A stretch of 64,000 bases of DNA from CAWFNW01 sp963817405 (GCA_963817405.1 CAWFNW010000001.1:744001-808000), one strand, 5' to 3'. Counted from the first letter of the stretch, positions 31,246 through 40,323 are shown. Notes: generated from the sequence alone by a model not told the origin. A program made the numbers and translations.

Positions 31246-32751
31246 CTATGCCTCAGGGCGCAGGTGCGGGAAGAGCAGCACGTCGCGGATGGATGCGCTG
31301 TCGGTGAGCAGCATGGCGAGGCGGTCGATGCCGAGGCCCATTCCTCCGGCGGGCGGCATGCCATACTCCATGGCACGCAGATAGTCCTCGTCGTAGCCCA
31401 TCGCCTCGTCGTCTCCGCTCGCCTTCGCGGCGATCTGCGCGGCGAACCGCTCGCGCTGGTCGACCGGGTCGATGAGTTCGGAGAACGCGTTCGCGAATTC
31501 GCGGCCGGTGATGATGAGCTCGAAACGCTCGGTCACCTCGGGCTCGCTCGGCTTCTTGCGCGCCAGCGGCGACGTCTCCAGCGGGTACTCGGTCACGAAC
31601 GTCGGTTGGACGAGCGTGTGCTCGACGAGCTCCTCGAAGAGCTCCGTGATGAGCTTGCCGGCACCCCATGCGGCGTCGATGGGCACCTCGTGCTTGTCGC
31701 AGAGCGCCCGCAAGTCCTCGACCGAGCGAGCGAACGAAACGTCCTCGCCTGCCGCTTCGCTCACGAGCGAGATCATCGTGCGTCTCGGGTACGGCGGCGT
31801 GAGGTCGATCTCGGTTCCCTGGTAGCTGACCTGCAGCGTGCCACGCGCGGCCTCGGCAGCAGCGACGATGATGCCCTCGGTGAGGTCCATCATGCCCTCG
31901 ATGTTTGTGAACGCCTCGTAGGCCTCCAGCATGGTGAACTCGGGGTTGTGCCGTACCGAGATGCCCTCATTGCGGAACGAGCGGTTGAGCTCGTAGACAC
32001 GCTCGAAGCCACCGACGAGCAGCCGCTTGAGGTACAGCTCCGGCGCGATGCGCAGGTAGAACTCCATGTCGAGCGCGTTGTGGTGGGTGACGAACGGGCG
32101 CGCGGTCGCGCCACCGGGTATCGGATGGAGCATCGGGGTCTCGACTTCGACATAGCCGCGCGACTCCATGTAGCGCCGGATCGCGGAGATGATGCGGAAC
32201 CGCGCCTCGAAGGTCTCGCGCACCTCAGGATTCGCGATGAGGTCCACGTAGCGCTGGCGGTAGCGGGTCTCGACGTCGGTGAGACCGTGGAACTTGTCCG
32301 GAAGCGGGCGAAGCGCCTTGGACAGGAGCGTGACCTCGGTCGGAACGACCGAGAGCTCTCCGCGACGCGTGCGGCAGACCGTGCCGCGGGCACCGATCCA
32401 GTCGCCAAGGTCAAGGTTGGCGGCGGCGGCAAACGCCGCCTCGCCAAGGACATTCAGGCGACAGAAGAGCTGGAGCTCGCCCGAACCGTCCCGCACGACG
32501 ATGAAGAGCGCCTTTCCCTGGTCGCGCTTCGCGACGATACGACCCGCCACTGCTACGACGTCGTCGGTGTCGCTCCCGGGTTCGAGATCCGACCACGTCG
32601 CGATAACCTCGGCTACGAGATGCGTGCGATCGTAGCGGTCGCGATAGGGTTCTAGGCCGCCGGCTCGGGCTGCGTCGAGTCTCGCTCGGCGGACCTCGAA
32701 GGGGTCGTCACTCGCGAGATGGGGATCGGCGGCAGCGTCGTCGGCGGCCAT
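31246..32751 (-). CDS. lysS: Lysyl-tRNA synthetase, class II
   Basis: The 501-residue product has an N-terminal OB-fold anticodon-binding domain (about residues 50-150, VAVAGRIVAKRDQGKALF). The class II catalytic core follows, with motif 2 (FRNEGISVRHNPEFTMLE) and motif 3 (GGMGLGIDRLAMLL). It starts 4 bp after the greA stop, the common greA-lysS pairing. Confidence 0.97.
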   Translation of the reverse strand: MAADDAAADPHLASDDPFEVRRARLDAARAGGLEPYRDRYDRTHLVAEVIATWSDLEPGSDTDDVVAVAGRIVAKRDQGKALFIVVRDGSGELQLFCRLNVLGEAAFAAAANLDLGDWIGARGTVCRTRRGELSVVPTEVTLLSKALRPLPDKFHGLTDVETRYRQRYVDLIANPEVRETFEARFRIISAIRRYMESRGYVEVETPMLHPIPGGATARPFVTHHNALDMEFYLRIAPELYLKRLLVGGFERVYELNRSFRNEGISVRHNPEFTMLEAYEAFTNIEGMMDLTEGIIVAAAEAARGTLQVSYQGTEIDLTPPYPRRTMISLVSEAAGEDVSFARSVEDLRALCDKHEVPIDAAWGAGKLITELFEELVEHTLVQPTFVTEYPLETSPLARKKPSEPEVTERFELIITGREFANAFSELIDPVDQRERFAAQIAAKASGDDEAMGYDEDYLRAMEYGMPPAGGMGLGIDRLAMLLTDSASIRDVLLFPHLRPEA

Positions 32752-32755
32752 GCGG

Positions 32756-33229
32756 CTAGCTCGTGATCGAGACGACTTCGTAGCAGATCAGGGCGCCGCG
32801 AGGCGTCGTTACGGACACCGTCTCGCCTTTCTTCTTGCCCATGACCGCCTGCCCGACGGGCGACTCGTTCGAGATGCGGGCGTTGACGGGGTCGGCTTCA
32901 GCCGAGCCGACGAGATGATACTTGTGGACCTCGCCAGTCTCCTCATCCTTGAGCTCGACTTTCGAGCCGAGCGTCACCTTGTCGCGCCGCTTGGGCGACT
33001 GGATGATGGTGGCGTTCGCGAGGATGATGTTGATCTCGGCGATGCGGCTCTCGACCCACGCCTGCTCGTTCTTGGCGTCGTCGTACTCCGAGTTCTCGGA
33101 GATGTCGCCGAACTCCTTGGCTTCCTTGATGCGCTCGCCGACTTCACGTCGACGCACCGTCTCCAGATGGACAAGTTCCTCTTCGAGGCGGGCCTGTCCC
33201 TCGGGGGTGAGGGCGACTTCTTTGTGCAT
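32756..33229 (-). CDS. greA: Transcription elongation factor GreA
   Basis: GreA rescues backtracked RNA polymerase through its coiled-coil tip. I start at ATG 33229 (MHKEVALTPEGQARLEEEL), 6 nt after GGGAG, giving 157 residues; an ATG 12 nt upstream is possible. The tip acidic residues lie in GDISENSEYDDAKNEQ, and the C-terminal FKBP-like domain contains SNESPVGQAVMGKKKGE. Confidence 0.95.
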   Translation of the reverse strand: MHKEVALTPEGQARLEEELVHLETVRRREVGERIKEAKEFGDISENSEYDDAKNEQAWVESRIAEINIILANATIIQSPKRRDKVTLGSKVELKDEETGEVHKYHLVGSAEADPVNARISNESPVGQAVMGKKKGETVSVTTPRGALICYEVVSITS

Positions 33230-33300
33230 TAGCGCTCCCACTCGTTCGCTTGGGGCGTCGAGGCCCCGTTCAGGGTCCCGGCCGCCGATGGGCTCACGGA

Positions 33301-33328
33301 AGTATACATCATACGTTCAACCGCGCAA
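33301..33328 (-). promoter_or_regulatory. Promoter of greA-lysS
   Basis: TTGCGC (33323-33328), a 16-bp spacer and TATACT (33301-33306) lie about 70 bp upstream of greA on the minus strand. Confidence 0.6.
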
Positions 33329-33348
33329 TGTCCCGGGAGTGACGGCGA

Positions 33349-33370
33349 AAGCGCCGCAGTCGCGGCGCTT
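33349..33370 (-). terminator. Terminator after tatA
   Basis: A perfect 9-bp stem (AAGCGCCGC with GCGGCGCTT) and a 4-nt loop lie 32 bp after the tatA stop, separating it from the greA promoter. Confidence 0.65.
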
Positions 33371-33401
33371 CTCACCTGCAAACCGTGTTCCAGAGCCAGC
33401 G

Positions 33402-33614
33402 CTAAGCCTTCGGCGCGCCCTCATCATCGACCTCGGCCTTCACGGACGGATCATCTTCGTCCTCGAGCTTGCCGTCGATGCCGTCCTTGAGCGCCTTCGC
33501 CGACTTCCCGAACGTCTTCGCGAGCTTCGGAAGCTGCGACGGACCGAACAGCAGAAGCACGATGGCGAGGATGAACAGCCACTCTGAACCACCAGGCAGA
33601 CCAAATACGGCCAT
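33402..33614 (-). CDS. tatA: Sec-independent translocase protein TatA/TatE
   Basis: The 70-residue product has a short N-terminal transmembrane helix (SEWLFILAIVLLLFG), the FGPSQLPKLAKTFGKSAK hinge and amphipathic helix, and an acidic tail. This is the pore-forming TatA of the twin-arginine pathway. The ATG at 33614 follows GGAGGG; longer in-frame starts are less likely. tatC is not in the window. Confidence 0.92.
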   Translation of the reverse strand: MAVFGLPGGSEWLFILAIVLLLFGPSQLPKLAKTFGKSAKALKDGIDGKLEDEDDPSVKAEVDDEGAPKA

Positions 33615-33688
33615 GAGCCCTCCTTCGTCAAGTGGCGTGAGCATGCCGGCGTCACGCCGCATTCAAACCGGAGGCTACTGTACCACCA

Positions 33689-34369
33689 TCACCTCGTGCT
33701 CGCCACAGCACGCCCCGCAGAGCCGGGCGGTGGTTCGGTCTTTGAGAGGTAGTAGAGCGTGTGCAGGAGCTCGTGCACGGGATCGGTATTGTGCAGTGTC
33801 ACGGTGTCCGGGACGCGCACGATCCCGGTGGTGTAGTTGAGGATGATGCGGACGCCGGCACGGACGAGCCGGTCGGCTGTCTCTTGTGCGGCTGCCGAGG
33901 GAACCGCGATGACACCGATGCTGATGCCCTGATCGCGTACGATGCGTTCGAGGTCCCCCACAGGGCGGATCACAAGGTCGCTGATGCGGCGACCGACCTT
34001 GTTCGGATCGGTGTCGAAGACTGCGGAGACGACGAACCCGTGGTGGCGCAGCCCGTCATAGCCCGCGATCGCGGAGCCGAGGTTGCCGGCGCCTACAAGC
34101 GCCAGGCGGTGGATGTGGTCCGCGCCGAGGATTCGTTGGATCTGGTCGAGAAGCCCCGAGACGTTGTAGCCGACCCCGCGTTTCCCGAACGAGCCGAAGT
34201 GCGTGAGGTCGCGCCGAATCTGGGCCGGGTTGACCGACGTGATCTCGCCGAGTCGCGCGGAGGACACCGTGGACTCGCCATCGTGACGCAACTGCACGAG
34301 AACGCTCAGATAGAGCGGAAGCCGCTCGATGACTCCTTCCGGAATCCTGTCATGCAGCGAATCGCTCAT
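33689..34369 (-). CDS. rex: Redox-sensing transcriptional repressor Rex
   Basis: Rex senses the NADH/NAD+ ratio and represses fermentation and respiration genes. The 226-residue product from ATG 34369 has an N-terminal winged helix (SSARLGEITSVNPAQIRRDL, then FGSFGKRGVGY) and a Rossmann domain with VGAGNLGSAI. The C-terminal helix swaps between subunits in known structures. Open frame further upstream is not supported by a ribosome binding site. A Rex-like inverted repeat lies 45-60 bp upstream (34413-34430). Confidence 0.95.
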   Translation of the reverse strand: MSDSLHDRIPEGVIERLPLYLSVLVQLRHDGESTVSSARLGEITSVNPAQIRRDLTHFGSFGKRGVGYNVSGLLDQIQRILGADHIHRLALVGAGNLGSAIAGYDGLRHHGFVVSAVFDTDPNKVGRRISDLVIRPVGDLERIVRDQGISIGVIAVPSAAAQETADRLVRAGVRIILNYTTGIVRVPDTVTLHNTDPVHELLHTLYYLSKTEPPPGSAGRAVASTR

Positions 34370-34412
34370 GGCCCTACCCTGCTCTGGGGACGCCGACGCC
34401 CGACGTAGACAT

Positions 34413-34430
34413 GGTAACCCTGAGTTACAA
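34413..34430 (-). promoter_or_regulatory. Possible Rex autoregulatory operator
   Basis: The inverted repeat TTGTAAC-n5-GTTACC lies just upstream of rex. It resembles Rex sites (TTGTGAA or TTGTTAA half sites), but its spacing is one base longer than the usual consensus. Confidence 0.3.
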
Positions 34431-34483
34431 ACTTGGGCAACGGCCCGGCTCACGGTGTCTCGCAGCCGGCAGTCAGCAGAATG

Positions 34484-35647
34484 CTACGAGGGCGGCCCCG
34501 GCGCGTCGGCGCCCGGCGTGCTGCCGCCCGCGGTACGCGGGGGCGACTCATTCAGCAGTCGGATCACGTCGCTTCGCGTGACGATACCCGCCAGCCGGCC
34601 TTCGTCCACGACGAGTACCGCGCCGTGTGCCGAGGGCTCCATGAGCGATAACACGCGATCGACCGGCGTGTCGGGGGTAGCGACGATGCTCGCAAGGTCG
34701 CGGTAGGCGGCGTCCGCGGCCGTGGTCTCGCGCCACTTGTCGCGCGGCACCTCGCGGGTCGCCTGCAGCTCAATGAGCCCGACAACCCGACCGTCGTCGA
34801 CGACGGGGTACCGCGCGTGCCTGCCGCCGAGGAAGAACGAATGCGCCATCTCCTCGAGCGTGACATCTGCGGGCACCAGATCCACCGGTGACGTCATGAT
34901 GCGCGACAACGGTATCTCGGCAAGCTCTGTCCTCATCAGCTGCTGGCGATACGCGCTGGACGCCAAGGCCGCAAGGAACCAGCCCATCACCGCAAGCCAA
35001 ATCAGGTTGGTCATGCCCTGGAGGACGCCGAAGACCGCAAACGCGACGAGCCCGTAGCCGAGCGCTCGGCCCGAGGCGCTCGCCCACTTCGTGGCCTTCA
35101 GCTTGTCCCCGGTGATCGCCCACAGGAGCGAGCGGAGGACCCGTCCACCGTCGAGCGGGAACCCCGGCAGCAGGTTGAAAACGGCGACGGAGATGTTGAT
35201 GACCGCAAGGTACTGGATTGGAACGGTGACGATCGGGGCTGCCGTTCCCAGCGCAGCGAGCAGCCCGTAGCCGAGCCCCCCAAGAAGAAGGCTCATCCCC
35301 GGACCGGCGATAGCCAGCAGGAACTCATGCCGCGGACGGACGGGCTCGTCCTGCATCTGGGAGACCCCGCCGAAGACGAACAGGGTTACTCGGGAGACCT
35401 TGAGACCGCCTGCTCGGGCGACCAGGGAGTGCGCAAGCTCGTGGAGCACGATCGATGCGAAGAACGCGAGCGTCATCGCGGTGGCGATCAGCACGTCAAG
35501 CGACCGCGACGCATCCGGGATCGCCTCAGGCAGGTAGCTCGTGGACAGGCTCATCGCCACGAGGAAGAAGATCAGGAACCAGCTGGCATCCACCTCGATG
35601 GGGATGCCGAACAGGCTCCCGAGCCGGAATGCCCGCATGCCGAACAT
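34484..35647 (-). CDS. Site-2-type zinc metalloprotease (M50) with two CBS domains
   Basis: This is a 387-residue membrane protein with several hydrophobic segments in residues 1-240. The zinc motif VLHELAHSLVA lies near residue 68, and the third ligand region NLLPGFPLDGGRVL near 158. A CBS pair occupies about residues 245-375 (SRIMTSPVDLVPADV, ARYPVVDDGRVVGLI, GAVLVVDEGRLAGIVTRSDV). CBS-fused M50 proteases are common and probably respond to adenine nucleotides; the substrate is unknown. Confidence 0.9.
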   Translation of the reverse strand: MFGMRAFRLGSLFGIPIEVDASWFLIFFLVAMSLSTSYLPEAIPDASRSLDVLIATAMTLAFFASIVLHELAHSLVARAGGLKVSRVTLFVFGGVSQMQDEPVRPRHEFLLAIAGPGMSLLLGGLGYGLLAALGTAAPIVTVPIQYLAVINISVAVFNLLPGFPLDGGRVLRSLLWAITGDKLKATKWASASGRALGYGLVAFAVFGVLQGMTNLIWLAVMGWFLAALASSAYRQQLMRTELAEIPLSRIMTSPVDLVPADVTLEEMAHSFFLGGRHARYPVVDDGRVVGLIELQATREVPRDKWRETTAADAAYRDLASIVATPDTPVDRVLSLMEPSAHGAVLVVDEGRLAGIVTRSDVIRLLNESPPRTAGGSTPGADAPGPPS

Positions 35648-35696
35648 CTGCTACCTCCACCCCGCCCGACGCCGCGGCGTCGGGAGACTGGGCGTC

Positions 35697-36491
35697 TTAG
35701 AACGCGGCGCCGGCGAGCGCCGAGGCGCAGATGCAGGAACGCGTCTCCGGCAGCGCCGGAATCATCGCATGCAGCAGCGCCTTGAGCTTCTCGTTGTTGG
35801 CGGCGAACACCCGGACGACTTCTTCGTTGCTGACGGGCTCGGCGCCCTCGGCGCCGGCATCGTGATCGGTGATGAGCGAGATGTTGCAGTAGCACATCTC
35901 GAGTTCGCGAGCGAGATAGCACTCAGGGTACTGGGTCATGTTGATGACCTCCCAGCCCTGCGCTGCGAACCAGCGAGACTCCGAACGGGTTGAGAACCGC
36001 GGGCCCTGGATGACGACGACGGTGCCGCCGTCATGCACGTTGATGCCGAGGTCCCTCGCGGCGCCCACGGCGATGCCGCGCATCGTCGGGCAGTAGGGAT
36101 CGGCCGATGACACATGGGTCGTCGTCGGTCCGTCGTAGAACGTGTCCTTGCGGCCGCACGTGCGATCGACGAACTGGTCGCAGATCACGAAGTCGCCCGG
36201 CTTCACGTGCGCCTGGAGTGAGCCGCACGCGTTTGGGCCGATGATCTGCTGAACGCCGAGCAGCTTCATTGCGTACACATTCGCCCGGTAGCTGATCATG
36301 TGGGGTGGCAGCGTGTGGGCTGTCCCGTGCCGCGGGAGGAATGCAACCCGCCGGCCGCCGATGTCTCCGAGCGTGACCGGAGATGACGGCGCTCCGTATG
36401 GCGTGTCGACTTTGAACTCGATCGGGTCATCGATAAGGGAGTAGAAGCCGCTGCCCCCGAACACGCCGATCTCGGCCTTGGGATACTCCAT
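35697..36491 (-). CDS. mtnP: S-methyl-5'-thioadenosine phosphorylase (PNP/MTAP family)
   Basis: It cleaves methylthioadenosine (or a related purine nucleoside) with phosphate. The 264 residues include IGVFGGSGFYSL, FLPRHGTAHTLPPH (phosphate and substrate contacts), NACGSLQ, and VINMTQYPECYLARELEMCY around the purine/ribose site. The choice between MTA and inosine-type substrates cannot be fixed by eye. Its neighbours include a YhaM RNase and a SAM hydrolase, so a link to SAM/adenosine turnover is plausible. Confidence 0.88.
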   Translation of the reverse strand: MEYPKAEIGVFGGSGFYSLIDDPIEFKVDTPYGAPSSPVTLGDIGGRRVAFLPRHGTAHTLPPHMISYRANVYAMKLLGVQQIIGPNACGSLQAHVKPGDFVICDQFVDRTCGRKDTFYDGPTTTHVSSADPYCPTMRGIAVGAARDLGINVHDGGTVVVIQGPRFSTRSESRWFAAQGWEVINMTQYPECYLARELEMCYCNISLITDHDAGAEGAEPVSNEEVVRVFAANNEKLKALLHAMIPALPETRSCICASALAGAAF

Positions 36492-36569
36492 GGTTCACTC
36501 CTCGGGTCTCCGGGGCACGCATGTGCCGCTCAGGATGCACCCGACGATTGTAGCCGATACGCGTCGAGC

Positions 36570-37574
36570 TCAGGCTCCCCGCAGGAGATAGTGGGCTTCC
36601 TCAACCGCCGGGTACTCGCGATCGTCCTCGACGGCCCGTGGGGCATAGAGCGGGCGACGGAAGAGGTTGCTCGCGTCGGTCCAGGGTTCGTCGACGAGTG
36701 CCGCGGCGTGCGATGCCTCCGAGAAGCCGGCGGCCTTGGCGTCCAGGTTGTCGGCGTGGTGCAGCAGTAGCGCCTCGAGCGTTGAGGGACGCTTGGGCGA
36801 CCCCCACTCGAGCTCGCCGTGGTGCGACACCATGATGTGAGACAGCCGAGTCGCGAGCTCCTTGGAAAGAACCTCCCCCAGCGTATCCACGGCTCGCTGT
36901 ACGCGCCGCTCGCCCAAGACGACGTGTCCGAGCAGCCTGCCCTCGTCAGTGAAGTCGATTGCTGTGTCCCAGACGAGTTCATCCACCTTGCCGATATCGT
37001 GCAGGAGCGCCCCGGTCACGAGCAGGTCTCCATCGGCCTGCGGGTAGCGCGCCGCGAGGCCCCTGCAGATCCGCGCCACCGAGATCGTGTGCTCCATAAG
37101 GCCACCCAGGTAGGCGTGGTGGAACGCCTGCGCGGCGGGGCACCGCCGAAAGCGCCGCATGAACCTCCGATCACCGAAGACGGACTTCAGCAGCGCCGCA
37201 AGCCCCGGATCCTTGACGACACGAATGAGGCTTCTCAGCTCCGCGATCATCTCCGTCGTGTCGCGCTGGCCCGCGGGCAACAGGTCCTCCGGCTCGTAGG
37301 TGCGAGCCGCCCTGAGCGTGGTGGCCGACACGCGCAGGACCCCACGGTACGACGTGACGGAGCCGTCAACGTGAACCACCGTTCCCGCGGGAACCGACTC
37401 TGCCTGTCGGTCCGGACGGAACATCACGGCCGTGATGCGCCCGGTGCGATCCGCGATCTCCATGCTGAGATACGCTTCGCCAGAGCGGGTGGACCGCAGC
37501 TCTCGCGTCCGCAGGGCGAAGATGCTGGAGACCCGCGCCCCCTCCTGTAGACCCGAGATGTACTGCTGCTTCAT
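36570..37574 (-). CDS. 3'-5' exoribonuclease, YhaM type (OB-fold plus HD domain)
   Basis: The 334-residue product has an N-terminal OB-fold (about residues 10-95, LSMEIADRTGRITAVMF). A C-terminal HD phosphohydrolase domain follows, with HHAYLGGLMEHTISV, GALLHDIGKVDEL, HIMVSHHGELEWGSP and LHHADNLDAKA as metal ligands. This is the order of Bacillus YhaM, which trims RNA and single-stranded DNA from the 3' end. The function is inferred from this architecture. Confidence 0.88.
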   Translation of the reverse strand: MKQQYISGLQEGARVSSIFALRTRELRSTRSGEAYLSMEIADRTGRITAVMFRPDRQAESVPAGTVVHVDGSVTSYRGVLRVSATTLRAARTYEPEDLLPAGQRDTTEMIAELRSLIRVVKDPGLAALLKSVFGDRRFMRRFRRCPAAQAFHHAYLGGLMEHTISVARICRGLAARYPQADGDLLVTGALLHDIGKVDELVWDTAIDFTDEGRLLGHVVLGERRVQRAVDTLGEVLSKELATRLSHIMVSHHGELEWGSPKRPSTLEALLLHHADNLDAKAAGFSEASHAAALVDEPWTDASNLFRRPLYAPRAVEDDREYPAVEEAHYLLRGA

Positions 37575-37634
37575 CGTCCGCTCCCGCCGCCCGACGCCCT
37601 GACCCTGTGGCCAGTCTGGATGAGAGCTCTGACA

Positions 37635-38441
37635 TCAGTCAGCGCGGCGAACTCTGGCGGTCGCGCCCGGCTCGATGCCGTAACGCTCGGCGGCGCTCCC
37701 GAGCCTGATCGCCAGCGTGAGCCACCCCGACGAGTCGATCAGGAGCACCGGTTCACCCTCTGGCACGTCGGAGAAGGTGGTCGCGAACGGTGCCTGAACT
37801 CTCAGGTGACCGAAGCTGACTTCGAGCGTGCCGTGGTCAAGGTCGTGGCTCTCGGCCACATCAGGCGAGATCGCGATCCTCACGGAGCCGAAGCGGTCGA
37901 TATCGACCACCTCCGCGACGAGCGCGTCTCGTTCCTCACGACAGCGCTCGAACGGCGCCGGGGCAAGCGCCTCCGCGTCGATCGGCATGCCGATAGCCGA
38001 GGGGTCGACACCGCATGCGAGGGCCGCAGCGGCAGGCGCCAGGACGTCCCGAGCGTGGAACGTTGCCAGCGGTGAGCGAAAGGTGAGTGAGTCCGGCAGC
38101 AGCTCGTACGCCTCTTGGATGCCACCCGAACGCCAGGTCGACGGAATGAGCACGCCGTTGTCGGGGCCAACGAGGACGGTGCCGTTACCCGTGACCAGGC
38201 AGACGTCCTTGCGACCGGGCCCCACGCCGGGGTCGACCACGACGAGATGGATCGCGTCGGGAAGCTGCCAGACGCCTGCGGCGGCAACCGCGGCAGCCTT
38301 CCGGATGTCGTACGGCGACACGTCGTGCGCGAGGTCGACGACGCGCGCCTGCGGACAGGCTTTGTAGATGACTGCGTGACAGATGCCGACCCACGTGTCG
38401 CCCATTCCGAAGTCCGAGGTAAAGCAGATGATGCCTTGCAC
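37635..38441 (-). CDS. SAM hydroxide adenosyltransferase (DUF62 family)
   Basis: This family hydrolyses S-adenosylmethionine to adenosine and methionine with hydroxide. It is related to the fluorinase. The 268-residue product from GTG 38441 (GAGGAGG upstream) has ICFTSDFGMGDTWVG, ARVVDLAHDVSPYDI and LVVVDPGVGPGRKD. A C-terminal beta-barrel domain contains the DRFGSVRIAI segment. The stop lies 60 bp after the yhaM-type start, and the genes share a strand. Confidence 0.87.
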   Translation of the reverse strand: MQGIICFTSDFGMGDTWVGICHAVIYKACPQARVVDLAHDVSPYDIRKAAAVAAAGVWQLPDAIHLVVVDPGVGPGRKDVCLVTGNGTVLVGPDNGVLIPSTWRSGGIQEAYELLPDSLTFRSPLATFHARDVLAPAAAALACGVDPSAIGMPIDAEALAPAPFERCREERDALVAEVVDIDRFGSVRIAISPDVAESHDLDHGTLEVSFGHLRVQAPFATTFSDVPEGEPVLLIDSSGWLTLAIRLGSAAERYGIEPGATARVRRAD

Positions 38442-38457
38442 GATGCCTCCTCGAAGA

Positions 38458-38486
38458 CTGCCAAGCCGTACCTGATGCTCTAAGAT
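38458..38486 (+). promoter_or_regulatory. Candidate promoter of the lipoprotein gene
   Basis: CTGCCA (38458-38463), a 17-bp spacer and TAAGAT (38481-38486) lie 35 bp before the plus-strand gene at 38521. Confidence 0.45.
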
Positions 38487-38520
38487 GAGCCGGACCGCCG
38501 GAGTAGGGAGGTACCGGACC

Positions 38521-38967
38521 ATGCGTTTGTTCCGCGCCGCGCTGGCCATCACCGTCACGGCCCTGACCGCCCTCGCCCTCGCGGGGTGCGGCACGGCAAC
38601 CGTCGAGTACATACCCGAAGGCGGCGCCTATACGCTTGCCGAGGTCCAGGAGCGCGCGGCGACTGTCGAGGCTCACGGTGCCGACAGGATCGCCACCGAC
38701 GATGCCTACGAGGAACGCGTCGACCGCTTGGTCTATCTGCGCCGGCAGGGCGAGGCGGCCGCGGCGCTGGCAGACGCGCTCACCTCGGGATTCCCGACTG
38801 AGAACGCATCGGTACCGATCCTGGTGGAACACGGCACCGTCGATGGGCAGCCCGTATGGATCGTCGTCGAGGCGTGGGGCGAGGATGGGGCGAGGATGGA
38901 ACACCGGCGGCTGTGGCTCCTCGACGACCAGACGCTGGACGTCGTCAACTCCTCCTCATTCAGCTAA
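38521..38967 (+). CDS. Small predicted lipoprotein, function unknown
   Basis: The 148-residue product has a signal peptide with a lipobox (LALAGC, cysteine at about residue 23), so it is probably anchored outside the membrane. The mature part has one helical segment (LAEVQERAATVEA) and a beta-rich C-terminal part (PVWIVVEAWGED, RRLWLLDDQTLDVV). I recognise no family. The ATG at 38521 is preceded by GGGAGG. Its stop overlaps the stop of the convergent gene by two bases. Confidence 0.75.
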   Translation: MRLFRAALAITVTALTALALAGCGTATVEYIPEGGAYTLAEVQERAATVEAHGADRIATDDAYEERVDRLVYLRRQGEAAAALADALTSGFPTENASVPILVEHGTVDGQPVWIVVEAWGEDGARMEHRRLWLLDDQTLDVVNSSSFS

Positions 38968-39386
38968 GCGGCAGCGCTTCGCTCCCGCAGCAGCCCCGCT
39001 CGGCCAGCAGCAGCGACGGCGTCGGACCCGAAAGTCGAGGCGACCTCCGCGCGGAGCTCTGACTCCGAGCACGCCGCCTGCCGCAGGTACGCGACGAGGG
39101 CACCGATCTTGAGAAGCAGCAGGTACTCCTGGTCTTCCGGGCGCCGGTCGCGGAGCGCCTTCGCGCGCAGGACCGCTGTGAAGTACGCCGTGGTCCTTCG
39201 CCGTGCTGACGCCGTCAGTGGCGTGTCGCCGTACTCCGGCCCGAGCGTTCCAAGTGTGGCCATCACCGCGGCGGCAGCCGTTGCTGCGCCGACGCGCTGG
39301 CGCTGGGACGCCCGTACCGCGAGCGCGCGTACGTGTGCGTCGAGCGTGCGATTGCTCGTGGCGTGAGGTCGTGTCTCAACCGTCAT
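38964..39386 (-). CDS. Hypothetical helical protein
   Basis: The 140-residue soluble protein is mostly alpha-helical with a high Ala/Arg content (TLDAHVRALAVRASQRQRV, then DQEYLLLLKIGALVAYLRQ). No motif or signal peptide is recognised. The ATG at 39386 has a strong GAGGAGGAG site, which supports a real gene. The frame is open upstream to 39815 without a better start. Confidence 0.6.
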   Translation of the reverse strand: MTVETRPHATSNRTLDAHVRALAVRASQRQRVGAATAAAAVMATLGTLGPEYGDTPLTASARRRTTAYFTAVLRAKALRDRRPEDQEYLLLLKIGALVAYLRQAACSESELRAEVASTFGSDAVAAAGRAGLLRERSAAA

Positions 39387-39493
39387 GGCTCCTCCTCGAA
39401 CGTGTGTTCGCGAGAAGCGTACAACCCGGCACTGACATCGACCTGCGTCGGGGCTGACGGGGCCGTCCGAGCAGAGCGCTGCGCGGTGCTCCG

Positions 39494-40171
39494 CTAGAGG
39501 GCGCGCTCGATCAGCACGCGAATCCAGGAAGCAGCCAGGAGTTCCAAGAGCGTGAGGATCATCGCGAATGCGATCGGCAGCCAGCAGTCGCGCAGGCGCA
39601 AGGCCTTCCGCTCGAGCGACGGAAGAAGCGTCACGATGACGAGGTTCACGAGCAAGAACGTGAAGATGATGGCGACCGCCGTGGCGAGCGGGTAGACCAC
39701 GCCCGCAAACGGAGCGGCGTAGCGAATCAGAAGGTACGCCGCAGGCAGCGATCCGAGCCAGATAAGGGCGGCGGACGTGCGGCCCAAGACACGCTCCCGC
39801 CGTGCGTCGCGCCACAACTGCCCGTTCAGTATCGGGGTGATGACCACCGAGAGACCGAAGCCGGCCGCGAGCCCCGTCGCGAGCCGAAGATCGTTCGTGG
39901 TTTCGCGCAGCCCCATGTACGAGGTTAGACCGTCCGCGGCCATGGCGCCCACCATGAGCGCGGCGAGCACGAGCACCCAGACAGGTGCCGGTTCAATCGC
40001 CCGGCGTCGACGCTCGAGCAGCGCGATCACCAAGAAGCCGATCATGAACCCGAGGTAGATGCCTGTGTCCCGGGCGCATACCGGGAACTGCACGCCGCCC
40101 GCCGAGAAGCTTCTGTCCGGCAGCTGGTGGCAAAGGCCGTAGCCGAGCGCCATGAGGAACTGCTGCAGCAC
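39494..40171 (-). CDS. DUF2085-type membrane protein
   Basis: The 225-residue protein has five to six hydrophobic segments. The N-terminal GYGLCHQLPDRSF and CARDTGIYLGF match DUF2085, a family of small integral membrane proteins with conserved Cys and His. The start is GTG 40171, 5 nt after GGAGG. It lies 66 bp downstream of tRNA-Pro and may share its promoter. Function unknown. Confidence 0.75.
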   Translation of the reverse strand: MLQQFLMALGYGLCHQLPDRSFSAGGVQFPVCARDTGIYLGFMIGFLVIALLERRRRAIEPAPVWVLVLAALMVGAMAADGLTSYMGLRETTNDLRLATGLAAGFGLSVVITPILNGQLWRDARRERVLGRTSAALIWLGSLPAAYLLIRYAAPFAGVVYPLATAVAIIFTFLLVNLVIVTLLPSLERKALRLRDCWLPIAFAMILTLLELLAASWIRVLIERAL

Positions 40172-40236
40172 ACTGACCTCCAGAAGCGCAAGCGGCAGGC
40201 AGGCGATGTACGCCTCACCTGCCGCTGAGCGGTCGA

Positions 40237-40313
40237 TGGTCGGGATGGCGGGATTCGAACCCACGACCTCTGCGTCCCGAACGCAGCGCTCTACCAAGCT
40301 GAGCCACATCCCG
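40237..40313 (-). tRNA. tRNA-Pro (CGG)
   Basis: This 77-nt cloverleaf encodes CCA: acceptor CGGGATG/CATCCCG, anticodon arm CTGCG-TTCGGGA-CGCAG. Confidence 0.96.
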
Positions 40314-40323
40314 ACGAGCCGCT

